Assembly (NCBI RefSeq): GCF_004804335.1
Contig: NZ_SRXY01000005.1
Coordinates: 186,001-250,000, forward strand
Length of the DNA stretch: 64,000 nucleotides
From: Pacificoceanicola onchidii
GTDB lineage: Bacteria > Pseudomonadota > Alphaproteobacteria > Rhodobacterales > Rhodobacteraceae
Direction: 5' to 3'
Made by a program: the position numbers and the translations under genes. Of this stretch, positions 25,981 through 34,101 are shown piece by piece. The notes below the pieces were generated by a model, which did not search any database, had not been told where the DNA came from, and saw only the letters and a program-made list of their open reading frames with translations. Every line of letters begins with the position of its first letter. Within the stretch, counting starts at the first letter, position 1.

Positions 25981-26786
25981 TCCAGCAGTTTATCAATCAC
26001 GTCGCCAGAAATGGAAGGCATGAGGCCGGAGAAATCGCCATCGTTGTACATCTTGGCGGCGGCGTCATGGATGACACGGTGGGTGGCGCGGGCGAGGGCG
26101 GAGCCGAGCGACAGGCGCGCAGCGCCTGCGGCGGCGTATTGGGCGCGTGTATGGGCGGTGAACTTGCCAGCGACGAGGACATTGACCGGAGTACTGACGG
26201 ACTGACAGATCTTGTCTATATCGTCAAAGCTGGGCGGCAGCGGGATGTATACGCAATCGGCACCAGCCTGCTCGTAAGCCTGAATGCGGGTGATGGCCTC
26301 AGTGAGATCGTATTGGCCGTTCATCACCCCATCGGCGCGGGCGCAGAGGACAAAGTCCTTTGGCAAGGCGCGGGCGGCAGCGGCGGCGGCGCGGATGCGC
26401 TCTACGGCGAGCTCGCGTTCGTAAGGCGCGTCATCGGGCAAAGCGGTGTCTTCGATCGAGATGCCTGCGAGGCCCACTTCGGCAGAGAGGCGGATGGTTT
26501 CGGCGCAGGTCTCGGGCGCTTCACCGAAACCATTTTCGAAATCGCCGGAGACCGGGACATTGACGGCTGAGACAAGATCTTGCGCGTGGGCGAGGGCCTC
26601 ATCACGGGTGACGGTGCCCATGTCGGGACGGCCAAGGGTGAAAGCATGGGCGGCGGAGGAGGTGGCGATGGCCTCGGCCCCCATGGCGGCGAGCATCTTG
26701 GCCGAGCCGATGTCCCATGCGTTGGCGAGGATGAAGGGTGCGCCGGGGCGATGCAGCGCGCGGAACTGGTTTCCGATGTCGGTCAT
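25977..26786 (-). CDS. Isocitrate lyase / PEP mutase superfamily protein
   Basis: A TIM-barrel protein of 269 residues with ILANAWDIGSAKMLAAMGAE, VSGDFENGFG (metal-binding acidic loop), GISIEDTALPDD and FVLCARADGVM. It lacks the KKCGH loop of true isocitrate lyases. It therefore belongs to the broad group that includes oxaloacetate decarboxylases, methylisocitrate lyase-like enzymes and phosphonate enzymes; the substrate cannot be read. It overlaps both neighbours by ATGA, so it is coupled to an aminotransferase, suggesting they act on a common keto or amino acid. Confidence 0.88.
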   Translation of the reverse strand: MTDIGNQFRALHRPGAPFILANAWDIGSAKMLAAMGAEAIATSSAAHAFTLGRPDMGTVTRDEALAHAQDLVSAVNVPVSGDFENGFGEAPETCAETIRLSAEVGLAGISIEDTALPDDAPYERELAVERIRAAAAAARALPKDFVLCARADGVMNGQYDLTEAITRIQAYEQAGADCVYIPLPPSFDDIDKICQSVSTPVNVLVAGKFTAHTRAQYAAAGAARLSLGSALARATHRVIHDAAAKMYNDGDFSGLMPSISGDVIDKLLE

Positions 26787-27964
26787 TGGGTCAACTCCTT
26801 GGCAAAGGCGCAGAGCTCCCGGAGGGCTTGCGCGAGAAGGCTGTCTTCGACGGTGAGGGCAACACGGATGTGGCCGGCGGCGGACGAGCCGAAGCTTTCA
26901 CCGGGCATGACAGCGATGTGTTTGGCATCGAGCAGACGTTCAGCAAACTCGCGACCTGACAGGCCGGTCGCGCGGATGTCGAGCATGACATACATCGCGC
27001 CCTGTGAGGGGATGGCGGTGACGGTATTCTGTTCAGACAAGATGCCGAGGGCGAGGCTGCGACGACGGCGGAAGGGCTCGGCCACTTCCTCTTCGAGCCA
27101 GGCCCCTTCGTTCAGGGCGAAGAGGGCTGCGTCCTGAATGTAACCCGGCACGCCGTAGTTGGTGTTGGTCGACAGGTCGATCAGATGGGTGATGGCGCTT
27201 TCAGGAGCGAGAATCCAGCCAACGCGGGAGCCGGTCATGGCATGGCTTTTCGACATGGAACCGATCACCAGCGTGCGCTCGGCCATGCCGGGCAGCTGGC
27301 GCGGGGAGATGTGCTCGCCGTCCCAGACCTGCGTGTCGTAGACCTCATCGGAGATCAGCCAGAGGTCGTGTTTGATGCAGACCTCGGCCAACCCTTCGAG
27401 CGTCTCACGCGGGTAGATCACGCCAGTTGGGTTGTTTGGGGTGTTGAGCAGCAGGGTGCGCGCGCCGGTCTCTGCGGCGATGCGGTCTACTTCGGCAGGA
27501 TCAGGCAGGAAGCTGTTGCGCGCGCGGGTGGGGATGGTCACCGGCACGGCGGAGGCGGAGCGGATGGTGCCGGGGTAGGTTGCATAATAGGGATCCACGT
27601 GCAGAGCGGTATCGCCCGGCTGGCACGTGGCGATGTGGGCGGCGAGCAGGGCGGCCTGCCCCCCGGCGGTGATCACGAGGTTATCGGCGGTGGTTTCGAC
27701 GCCGGTGCGGGACGTGACGCGGGCGGCGATGGTCTCGCGCAGGGCGCGGACGCCGGGAACGGAGGCATAGCCAGTGTGCCCGCCCGCCGCGCTTTGGTGC
27801 ATGTGATCGAGAATCGAGGGGTGCGTTCGGATGTCATGCTCGCCGATGGTCAGCTCGATGACACGCGTGCCGCTCTCGACCATCTGGCGGGCGCGGTAGA
27901 ACACCTCCCAGCCGTCCGAGCCGCCGGAGTTCAGAGTACGGATGCGGGTTGAAAGCTGTGGCAT
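26783..27964 (-). CDS. Class I/II pyridoxal-phosphate aminotransferase
   Basis: A protein of 393 residues from the ATG at 27964 (MPQLSTRIRTLNSGG), with AGGAG five bases upstream. Fold-type I motifs are NTPNNPTGVIYPRE, LISDEVYDTQVW and the PLP lysine in SMSKSHAMTGSRVGW. It probably uses an aromatic or branched amino acid, but the specificity is not readable. It is the first gene of the operon aminotransferase-lyase-TfoX-rsmA and is divergent from the GTA cluster; the 272-bp gap contains the GTA promoter. Confidence 0.92.
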   Translation of the reverse strand: MPQLSTRIRTLNSGGSDGWEVFYRARQMVESGTRVIELTIGEHDIRTHPSILDHMHQSAAGGHTGYASVPGVRALRETIAARVTSRTGVETTADNLVITAGGQAALLAAHIATCQPGDTALHVDPYYATYPGTIRSASAVPVTIPTRARNSFLPDPAEVDRIAAETGARTLLLNTPNNPTGVIYPRETLEGLAEVCIKHDLWLISDEVYDTQVWDGEHISPRQLPGMAERTLVIGSMSKSHAMTGSRVGWILAPESAITHLIDLSTNTNYGVPGYIQDAALFALNEGAWLEEEVAEPFRRRRSLALGILSEQNTVTAIPSQGAMYVMLDIRATGLSGREFAERLLDAKHIAVMPGESFGSSAAGHIRVALTVEDSLLAQALRELCAFAKELTQ

Positions 27965-28077
27965 GAAGGCTCCTGTAAACGCTGGGATTATCAGTGCCAG
28001 AGGCCGCGCAAACGGGCAAGGCCGGGCAGGCAAAAATTAACGATTTGGTAATTTAGTTGAATGAGTTCAGTTGGTTG

Positions 28078-28121
28078 CGTTCGGGTGGGGGTTTGACCCA
28101 ACGAACGGTCCGAAGTACAAC
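28078..28121 (+). promoter_or_regulatory. GTA cluster promoter with overlapping inverted repeat
   Basis: TTGACC (28093-28098) and TACAAC (28116-28121) have a 17-bp spacer, a good sigma-70-type match 116 bp before g1. The inverted repeat CGTTCG (28078-28083) / CGAACG (28102-28107) brackets the -35, with inner GGGT/ACCC pairing. In Rhodobacter capsulatus the homologous promoter is driven by GafA; that this repeat is the binding site is inference. Confidence 0.6.
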
Positions 28122-28150
28122 TTGTGACATGCTGGACGAGGTGACAGCAA

Positions 28151-28187
28151 AACGGCCTGCGGGGAAACCCGAGGGCCGTTTTTGTTT
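28151..28187 (+). terminator. Terminator-like hairpin in the GTA leader
   Basis: ACGGCC ... GGCCGT (28152-28178) encloses GGG-GAAA-CCC and is followed by TTTTTGTTTG. It lies between the promoter and g1, so it could act as an attenuator for the whole operon. It also lies within a frame open into g1. Confidence 0.65.
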
Positions 28188-28236
28188 GCGCCGCACCCCG
28201 GAGGGGGACCCGATACAGGCAAAAAAGGTGTCGAGC

Positions 28237-28608
28237 ATGACCAAAAGAGCAGAAGACGAGCAACCCATCGTGATCACGCTGGGATCGGAACTGGAGCGTT
28301 TGAACAAGGATCGCGAAAACATCGCGGCGACGCTTCTGGAGCTGATCGAAGATCTCGAGGTGCTCAAGGCAGACCTGCGCACCGAGCGGCGCGCGGGAAA
28401 ATCGACCGAAGGCGGCAAGTTGCTGACCGAGGTCCGGTACTGGCTCAAGCAGGCCAGAGAAACGGAGAAGGAAATTGACGCAATCAGACGAAAAGACAGT
28501 GGGATTGCCGGGGACTATGGTCTCGACCTTGAACAAGCAAAGGTTGAGATCGGGTGCCGCCTGGATAGCCTCCGCGCCTGCTGCTGTGCAGACGAGGTTT
28601 CTGAATGA
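28237..28608 (+). CDS. GTA g1: small terminase (TerS-like)
   Basis: A protein of 123 residues from the ATG at 28237 (MTKRAEDEQPIVITLG), with AAAAAAGG nearby. It is mostly helical and charged: LGSELERLNKDRENIAATLL then ADLRTERRAGKSTEGGKLL and YWLKQARETEKEIDAIRRK, a coiled coil. This fits RcGTA g1, a TerS-like oligomer that works with TerL but lacks sequence-specific packaging. The frame is open upstream to an ATG at 28129, through the leader hairpin, so an N-terminally longer form is possible. The C-terminal ~45 codons overlap g2 in another frame. Confidence 0.8.
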   Translation: MTKRAEDEQPIVITLGSELERLNKDRENIAATLLELIEDLEVLKADLRTERRAGKSTEGGKLLTEVRYWLKQARETEKEIDAIRRKDSGIAGDYGLDLEQAKVEIGCRLDSLRACCCADEVSE

Positions 28609-29884
28609 GATGACGGATGGGGAGCGCCTTGCGCTCCCCTTTCTCTTTGAGTTCTGGGCGCATGAGCATCAGCTCCCGCCCGAGGGCGACTGGCGGACCT
28701 GGGTGATCCTGGGCGGGCGCGGTGCGGGCAAGACGCGGGCGGGTTCGGAATGGGTGCGCTCGATGGTCGAAGGACCGCGGCCGATGGATCCGGGACGCTG
28801 CAAGCGGCTGGCGCTTGTGGGCGAGACGCTGGATCAGGTGCGTGAAGTGATGATTTTTGGCGACAGCGGGATTCTGGCCTGCTCGCCGCCGGACCGCATG
28901 CCGAAGTGGGTCTCTGGTCGGCAATGTCTGGTTTGGCCCAACGGGGCCGAGGCCATGGCGTTTTCCGCGTTTAACCCCGAGAGCCTGCGCGGGCCGCAGT
29001 TTGACGGGGCCTGGGCGGATGAACTGGCGAAATGGCCGAAGGCACGCGAGACCTGGGACATGCTGCAGTTCGGATTGCGGCTTGGGGATGATCCGCGCGC
29101 CTGCGTGACGACGACGCCGCGGAATGTGGAGGTGCTGAAGGAGCTTTTGGAGCTGCCGTCGAGCGTGAGCACCCATGCGCCGACGGAAGCGAACCGGGCG
29201 CATCTGGCGGACAGCTTTCTGCGCGAAGTACGGGCGCGGTATGCGGGAACGCAAATGGGAATGCAGGAACTGGACGGGATTTTGGTTGATGAGGTCGACG
29301 GGGCTTTGTGGACCATGGAAGGATTGGACGCGTCGCGGGCAGGCCGTTTGCCAGAGCTGAGCCGGATCGTGGTAGCCGTCGATCCGCCTGCGGGGGATGG
29401 CAAGACATCGGACGCCTGCGGGATTGTTGTGGCCGGCGTGGAAATGTCGGGCCGGCCGGAAGAATGGCGCGCCTATGTGCTGGAAGATGCCAGCGTGCAG
29501 GGGCTTGGGCCGACGGGCTGGGCGACGGCGGTGTGTGATGCGGCGGCGCGTTGGGAGGCGGACCGCGTGGTGGCGGAGGTCAATCAGGGCGGCGCGATGG
29601 TGACATCGGTTCTGCAGACGGTTGATCCGATGTTGCCGGTCAAATCCGTGCACGCAACGCGGGGCAAATCGGCAAGGGCCGAGCCGGTGGCGGCTCTGTA
29701 CGAGCAGGGCAAAGTCAAGCATCAGCGTGGGTTGGAGCAGCTTGAGCAGCAGATGTGCCGGATGACCAATGGCGGCTATCAGGGACAGGGCAGCCCGGAC
29801 CGGGTGGATGCGCTTGTCTGGGCGATCCAGGAGCTGATGCTGGAGCGGCAGGGGGACATGGTGCCCCGGGCGCGGGCCCTGTGA
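28475..29884 (+). CDS. GTA g2: large terminase (TerL)
   Basis: A packaging ATPase/nuclease of 469 residues. The Walker A motif is WVILGGRGAGKTRAGSEWV, followed by MAFSAFNPESLRGPQFDGAWADELAKW (broken here as key residues FDGAWADE, the Walker B region) and a coupling motif near ACVTTTPRN. The C-terminal RNase H-like nuclease starts at RIVVAVDPPAGDGK and includes VVAEVNQGGAM. It packages about headful lengths of host DNA in GTA. The TTG at 28475 has GGAGAAGG seven bases upstream and overlaps g1 by 134 nt; an ATG at 28517 is the main alternative. Confidence 0.93.
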   Translation: MTQSDEKTVGLPGTMVSTLNKQRLRSGAAWIASAPAAVQTRFLNEMTDGERLALPFLFEFWAHEHQLPPEGDWRTWVILGGRGAGKTRAGSEWVRSMVEGPRPMDPGRCKRLALVGETLDQVREVMIFGDSGILACSPPDRMPKWVSGRQCLVWPNGAEAMAFSAFNPESLRGPQFDGAWADELAKWPKARETWDMLQFGLRLGDDPRACVTTTPRNVEVLKELLELPSSVSTHAPTEANRAHLADSFLREVRARYAGTQMGMQELDGILVDEVDGALWTMEGLDASRAGRLPELSRIVVAVDPPAGDGKTSDACGIVVAGVEMSGRPEEWRAYVLEDASVQGLGPTGWATAVCDAAARWEADRVVAEVNQGGAMVTSVLQTVDPMLPVKSVHATRGKSARAEPVAALYEQGKVKHQRGLEQLEQQMCRMTNGGYQGQGSPDRVDALVWAIQELMLERQGDMVPRARAL

Positions 29885-30147
29885 GGGCGACGGCTGGATT
29901 CGTTTGGGGAAACCGCACCGGGTTCTTTGTTAAGACCTCGGTAGTCGGAAGTGTAATGTATTGATTTTGATGGAAAACAGTACCGTACGGTGGTGTGAAG
30001 CTCTGTTAACTCACGCTTCATAGGTTGTTTTTCGAAGGCGACGGGGGCCACCCCGGAAGACTGATCCAAGGATGCGGCAGACAGGTCGCCGGGGCGCGAG
30101 ACAGCGCTTCCGGGTGATGGGCTGCGGGCGATAAAGGAGCGCAAGCG
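29885..30147 (+). other. AT-rich spacer between GTA g2 and g3
   Basis: A 263-bp gap inside an otherwise tightly packed operon. The middle (about 29925-30040) is clearly richer in A/T than the genes around it. It holds the palindrome ACCGTACGGT (29982-29991) and TGAAGC/GCTTCA arms around a GTTAAC-containing loop. No open frame looks coding. The end carries AAAGGAG for g3. Confidence 0.55.
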
Positions 30148-31344
30148 ATGGTATTCGATTTTCTGCGGCGGAGCGGCAAAGCGGCGGAGGGCGCGGCCCC
30201 TGAGGCAAAGGCCTCGGCGACGGGCCCGGTTGTGGCGCATATGACCTCGGGCCGCGTGGCCTGGTCGCCGCGCGACACGGTTTCGCTCACCAAGCAGGCT
30301 TTCGCGGGCAACCCGGTCGGGTTTCGCGCAGTCAAGCTGATTGCCGAAGCGGCAGCCGCCTTGCCCTTGGTTTTGCAGGACAGCGGCACGCGTTATGACC
30401 AGCATCCGCTTCTGAGCCTTCTGACCGCGCCGAACCCGGCGCAGGGGCGCGCGGAGCTGTTCGAGGCGCTTTACGGCCAGATGCTGCTGTCCGGCGATGG
30501 CTACGTCGAGGCGGTTTCCGGCGAGGCGGCGGTGCCGTTCGAGCTGCACGTGCTGCGCTCTGACCGGATGCGCCTGGTGCCGGGGGCTGATGGCTGGCCG
30601 GTGGCCTATGAATACGCGGTTGGCGCACGCAAGCACCGCTTTGACGTGACCGGGCCCGTCTCGCCCATCTGCCATATCAAGAGTTTCCATCCGCAGGATG
30701 ACCATTACGGTCTCTCCCCGCTGCAAGCGGCGGCGCAGGCGGTGGATGTGCACAATGCGGCGAGCCGTTGGAGCAAAGGTTTGCTCGACAATGCAGCGCG
30801 CCCCTCTGGTGCGATTGTCTGGAAAGGCGCGGAAGGGCAGGGGCATCTCAGCCCGGAGCAGTTCGAGCGTCTGTCTGCGGAGCTTGAGTCGAACCATCAG
30901 GGTGCGCGCAACGCCGGGCGGCCGATGCTGCTGGAAGGCGGGCTTGACTGGCGACCCATGGGCTTCAGCCCGTCGGATATGGAATTCCAGAAGACCAAGG
31001 AAGCGGCGGCGCGGGAGATTGCGATTGCCTTTGGCGTGCCGCCGATGCTGCTGGGTATTCCCGGCGAGGCGACTTTTGCCAACTACGCCGAGGCGCACCG
31101 CGCGTTCTACCGCCTGACGGTGTTGCCGTTGGCGACGCGGGTCAGTGCAAGCGTGGGACGCTGGCTTTCCGAATTTGTTGGGGAGGCGGTCGAACTCAAG
31201 CCGGATCTGGACCAGGTGCCGGCGCTGGCAACGGAGCGCGACGCGCAGTGGTCGCGCGTGGCGACGGCGGATTTCCTGACGGCGGAAGAAAAGCGCCGGA
31301 TGCTGGGCCTGCCGAGCCTGACCCCGGAGACAGACGGTGACTGA
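30148..31344 (+). CDS. GTA g3: portal protein (HK97 family)
   Basis: A protein of 398 residues of the HK97-type portal family. It opens MVFDFLRRSGKAAEG; core motifs are NPVGFRAVKLIAEAAAALPL, DQHPLLSLLTAPNP, CHIKSFHPQDDHYGLSPL and FGVPPMLLGIPGEATFANYAEA. The dodecameric portal sits at one capsid vertex, is the docking site of the terminase and the entry to the tail. AAAGGAG precedes the ATG. g3.5 overlaps its end. Confidence 0.94.
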   Translation: MVFDFLRRSGKAAEGAAPEAKASATGPVVAHMTSGRVAWSPRDTVSLTKQAFAGNPVGFRAVKLIAEAAAALPLVLQDSGTRYDQHPLLSLLTAPNPAQGRAELFEALYGQMLLSGDGYVEAVSGEAAVPFELHVLRSDRMRLVPGADGWPVAYEYAVGARKHRFDVTGPVSPICHIKSFHPQDDHYGLSPLQAAAQAVDVHNAASRWSKGLLDNAARPSGAIVWKGAEGQGHLSPEQFERLSAELESNHQGARNAGRPMLLEGGLDWRPMGFSPSDMEFQKTKEAAAREIAIAFGVPPMLLGIPGEATFANYAEAHRAFYRLTVLPLATRVSASVGRWLSEFVGEAVELKPDLDQVPALATERDAQWSRVATADFLTAEEKRRMLGLPSLTPETDGD

Positions 31345-31564
31345 TATGCGGCGTACAGCTGAGCCTTTTGCCTGCGCGCCTGCGCTGCGGCTGGAGGCGC
31401 ATGAGCGGATCAGCCGATTGCAGATGGACGCGTTGAACGCCCGCTATGACCAGCTTGAGAAGATCCTTGAGCGGCTGGAGCGGCGGGTGTGGCTGACGGT
31501 GTACGGCGTCGCAGGAGCGATTCTCGTGCAGGTTTTTCAAGGGTTTATGAACGCGGCTCCGTGA
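31337..31564 (+). CDS. GTA g3.5: head formation protein
   Basis: A protein of 75 residues, from a GTG at 31337 with GGAG seven bases upstream and an 8-bp overlap with the portal gene; an ATG at 31346 is the alternative. A charged helical part (LEAHERISRLQMDALNARY, LEKILERLERR) leads to a C-terminal hydrophobic segment (VWLTVYGVAGAILVQVF). It matches the position and size of the RcGTA rcc01685-type protein needed for head formation. Its mechanism is unknown. Confidence 0.82.
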   Translation: MTDMRRTAEPFACAPALRLEAHERISRLQMDALNARYDQLEKILERLERRVWLTVYGVAGAILVQVFQGFMNAAP

Positions 31565-31591
31565 GCGCGGATTGGGGAAACGAGGAGACAG

Positions 31592-32140
31592 ATGATGGAT
31601 CTGGAACACAAGTTCTGCCGTTTTGATGACGAGGTGAAAATCGTCGAAGGCACCGGGATCGAAGGCTATGCAAGCCTGTTTGGTGCCTGTGATCAGGGCG
31701 GTGACGTGGTGACCAAAGGCGCTTATGCGCGCTCCCTGCAGAAGCTGACCGGTGACGGGCGCGCGGTAAAGATGCTCTGGCAGCATGACCCGGCCCAGCC
31801 GATCGGCATCTGGGACGAGGTGCGCGAGGATGAGCGCGGTCTTTATGTGAAAGGCCGCCTGCTGGAAAGCGTCGAGAAAGGCCGCGAGGCGGCGGCGCTG
31901 ATCGAGGCGGGCGCGATTGACGGGCTGTCGATCGGGTATCGCACGCTGAAGGCGACAAAGAATGACAAGGGCCAGCGGCTCTTGACCGAACTGGAGCTTT
32001 GGGAGGTGTCGCTTGTGACCTTCCCGATGCTGCCCAGTGCGCGGGTTGCATCGAAGGGGGATGATCTCTCGGAAGATGTGGCCATGCGTGAGTTGGCGGA
32101 CGTCCTGGAGGACATGCGCCGTAACCTGGCGGGCGGCTGA
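31592..32140 (+). CDS. GTA g4: HK97-type prohead protease
   Basis: A protein of 182 residues of the herpesvirus-like serine protease fold. GIEGYASLFG starts the domain; KMLWQHDPAQPIGIWDEVREDERGL holds the catalytic His, and AGAIDGLSIGYRT the catalytic Ser. It cleaves the N-terminal delta domain of the capsid protein during maturation. GAGGAGACAG precedes two ATG codons in tandem (31592 and 31595). It lies directly before the capsid gene, as in HK97-type phages. Confidence 0.94.
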   Translation: MMDLEHKFCRFDDEVKIVEGTGIEGYASLFGACDQGGDVVTKGAYARSLQKLTGDGRAVKMLWQHDPAQPIGIWDEVREDERGLYVKGRLLESVEKGREAAALIEAGAIDGLSIGYRTLKATKNDKGQRLLTELELWEVSLVTFPMLPSARVASKGDDLSEDVAMRELADVLEDMRRNLAGG

Positions 32141-32172
32141 CGCACGCCCTCTCAAGACACGGGGAAAACCTC

Positions 32173-33351
32173 ATGACGACACCCGAGACCAAGTCTCGGA
32201 CCGGGGAAGACTTGTCTCCGGTCACCCGGGTGAGCGCCGCGATGGCGGGGCTCATCGGGGACATCAAGGCCCTCCAGGCCGACCTTTCAGAGAAGCTGAA
32301 CAAACAGGAAGAGCGACTGACCATGCTTGATCAAAAATCCGCCCGTATGGGCCGCCCCGCGCTTTCGTCCGCTATGCCGGTCGAGGCCCCTCACCAGAAG
32401 GCGTTTGACGCCTACCTGCGCTCCGGCGATGACGACGCGCTGCGCGGGCTCGAGCTTGAGGGCAAGGCGATGTCCACGGCTGTCAACTCCGACGGTGGCT
32501 ACCTGGTTGACCCGCAGACCGCGGAAACCATCAAGTCCACGCTGGCGGCGACCGCCTCCATCCGTGCGATTTCCAGCGTTGTGAACGTTGAGGCGTCTTC
32601 CTTTGACGTCCTGATTGATCAGAACGACACCGGCGCGGGCTGGGCGGAAGAGATTTCCTCGACCACCGAAACCGGCACGCCGACCATCGAACGCATCTCC
32701 ATTCCGCTGTATGAGCTGAATGCGATGCCGAAGGTGTCCCAGCGTCTGCTGGACGACAGTGCGTTTGACGTCGAAGGCTGGCTCGCAGGCCGCATCGCCG
32801 AGAAGTTTGCCCGTGCCGAGGCCGGTGCGTTCATCAACGGTGACGGTGTCGACAAGCCGCGCGGCATTCTCGATCACACGCAGGTGGTGAACACCTCCTG
32901 GGCCTGGGGTCAGATCGGCTTTGTTGAAGGTTCGGTTGCGACCGATTTCGCCGGTGGCGATACCCTGATCGAGCTGGTTTATGCGCTGGGTGCGCAATAC
33001 CGCGCCGGGTCCACTTTCGTGATGAACTCCAAGACTGCTGGCGCGCTGCGCAAGCTCAAGGATGCCGATGGCCGTCACCTGTGGTCCGATGGCTTTGCCG
33101 CCGGTGAACCCGCGCGTCTGCTCGGCTACCCGGTTCTGATCGCCGAAGACATGCCGGACGTCGGTGTGGGCAACACCCCGATCGCCTTTGGTGACTTCGA
33201 GGCTGGCTACACCATCGCCGAGCGTCCGGACCTGCGCGTGCTGCGCGATCCGTTCAGCGCCAAGCCGCACGTCCTGTTCTATGCCACCAAGCGCGTGGGC
33301 GGTGACGTGAGCGACTTTGCAGCGATCAAGCTGCTGCGCTGTGTCGCCTAA
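32173..33351 (+). CDS. GTA g5: major capsid protein (HK97 fold)
   Basis: A protein of 392 residues. Residues 1 to about 75 are a helical, charged delta domain (AAMAGLIGDIKALQADLSE) expected to be removed by g4. The HK97 shell domain follows: EGKAMSTAVNSDGGYLVDPQ, ISSVVNVEASSFDVLI, FINGDGVDKPRGIL, FVMNSKTAGALRKLKDADG and GYPVLIAEDMPDV. The codons are the most strongly biased in the cluster, in line with high copy number. A structured spacer separates it from g6. Confidence 0.96.
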   Translation: MTTPETKSRTGEDLSPVTRVSAAMAGLIGDIKALQADLSEKLNKQEERLTMLDQKSARMGRPALSSAMPVEAPHQKAFDAYLRSGDDDALRGLELEGKAMSTAVNSDGGYLVDPQTAETIKSTLAATASIRAISSVVNVEASSFDVLIDQNDTGAGWAEEISSTTETGTPTIERISIPLYELNAMPKVSQRLLDDSAFDVEGWLAGRIAEKFARAEAGAFINGDGVDKPRGILDHTQVVNTSWAWGQIGFVEGSVATDFAGGDTLIELVYALGAQYRAGSTFVMNSKTAGALRKLKDADGRHLWSDGFAAGEPARLLGYPVLIAEDMPDVGVGNTPIAFGDFEAGYTIAERPDLRVLRDPFSAKPHVLFYATKRVGGDVSDFAAIKLLRCVA

Positions 33352-33367
33352 GGGCGCATGAGACGGG

Positions 33368-33458
33368 GGGCGGGCAGTTTGTCCGCCCTTTCCGAGGGCG
33401 CGCGTCCCGGCGTTGTCCAGCAGCCCCCTCCGCCCTGCGACGTGGGCGGCGCGCGCCC
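33368..33458 (+). other. Structured spacer after the capsid gene
   Basis: Two strong hairpins occupy this 156-bp gap. GGGCGGGCA-GTT-TGTCCGCCC (33368-33388) is followed by TTTCC, a weak terminator shape. GGGCGCGCG (33396-33404) pairs perfectly with CGCGCGCCC (33450-33458) across a 45-nt loop. They could reduce readthrough or stabilise the capsid mRNA. Confidence 0.6.
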
Positions 33459-33507
33459 GATCTGAGCCGGGAGCCGGGGGACGGGTGAGAAGCTTTGGAG
33501 ATAGAAC

Positions 33508-34101
33508 ATGATCTTGGTGGAAGAAACACAGGTCGCTGAGGCGGCACTGCCGGTGGCGGCGCTGAAGCAGCATCTGCGCCTTGGCACAGGCTTTGCCGAA
33601 GACGATGTGCAGGATGCGGTTCTGGGATCGTTTCTGCGCGCCGCGATGGCTTCGATCGAGGCCCGTTGCGCAAAGGCGCTGATCACGCGGACCTTTGTGA
33701 TGTCGGTGAATGCCTGGCGCGAGAGCGCAGCACAGGCTCTGCCGGTTGCGCCGGTGGCCGCGGTGACAGATATCACGCTGATCGACGCCTATGGCGCGAC
33801 CAGCACGGCGGATCCGGCGCGCTATCGGCTGGAACAGGATGCCTTTGCGCCGGTGCTCAAGGGATTTGGCGGCAGCCTGCCTGCCATTCCGGCGGAGGGC
33901 GCAGCAGAGGTGCGCTTTGAAGCGGGATATGGTCCGGCGTTTGCCGACCTGCCAGCGGATCTGCAGCAGGCGGTGCTGCTTCTGGCGGCACATTACTACG
34001 AATATCGCGATGAGACCGCGCTGAGCCAGGGGTGCATGCCGTTTGGCGTGACCAGCCTGATCGCGCGTTACCGTCCGGTGCGGCTGGGGCTGGGCGCATG
34101 A
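33508..34101 (+). CDS. GTA g6: head-tail connector (adaptor) protein
   Basis: A protein of 197 residues of the HK97 gp6-like/DNA-packaging connector family. The helical N-terminal region AALKQHLRLGTGFAEDDVQD and FLRAAMASIEARC is typical, as is the C-terminal LPADLQQAVLLLAAHYYEYRD. In the RcGTA particle this protein forms the ring below the portal. TTTGGAGATAG precedes the ATG. g7 starts within its stop (ATGA). Confidence 0.9.
   Translation: MILVEETQVAEAALPVAALKQHLRLGTGFAEDDVQDAVLGSFLRAAMASIEARCAKALITRTFVMSVNAWRESAAQALPVAPVAAVTDITLIDAYGATSTADPARYRLEQDAFAPVLKGFGGSLPAIPAEGAAEVRFEAGYGPAFADLPADLQQAVLLLAAHYYEYRDETALSQGCMPFGVTSLIARYRPVRLGLGA

Noticed and set aside
28020-28075. Possible CtrA-type TTAA boxes upstream of the GTA promoter
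   Set aside because: TTAA is followed by a second half-site at the wrong spacing and with the wrong bases; not convincing.
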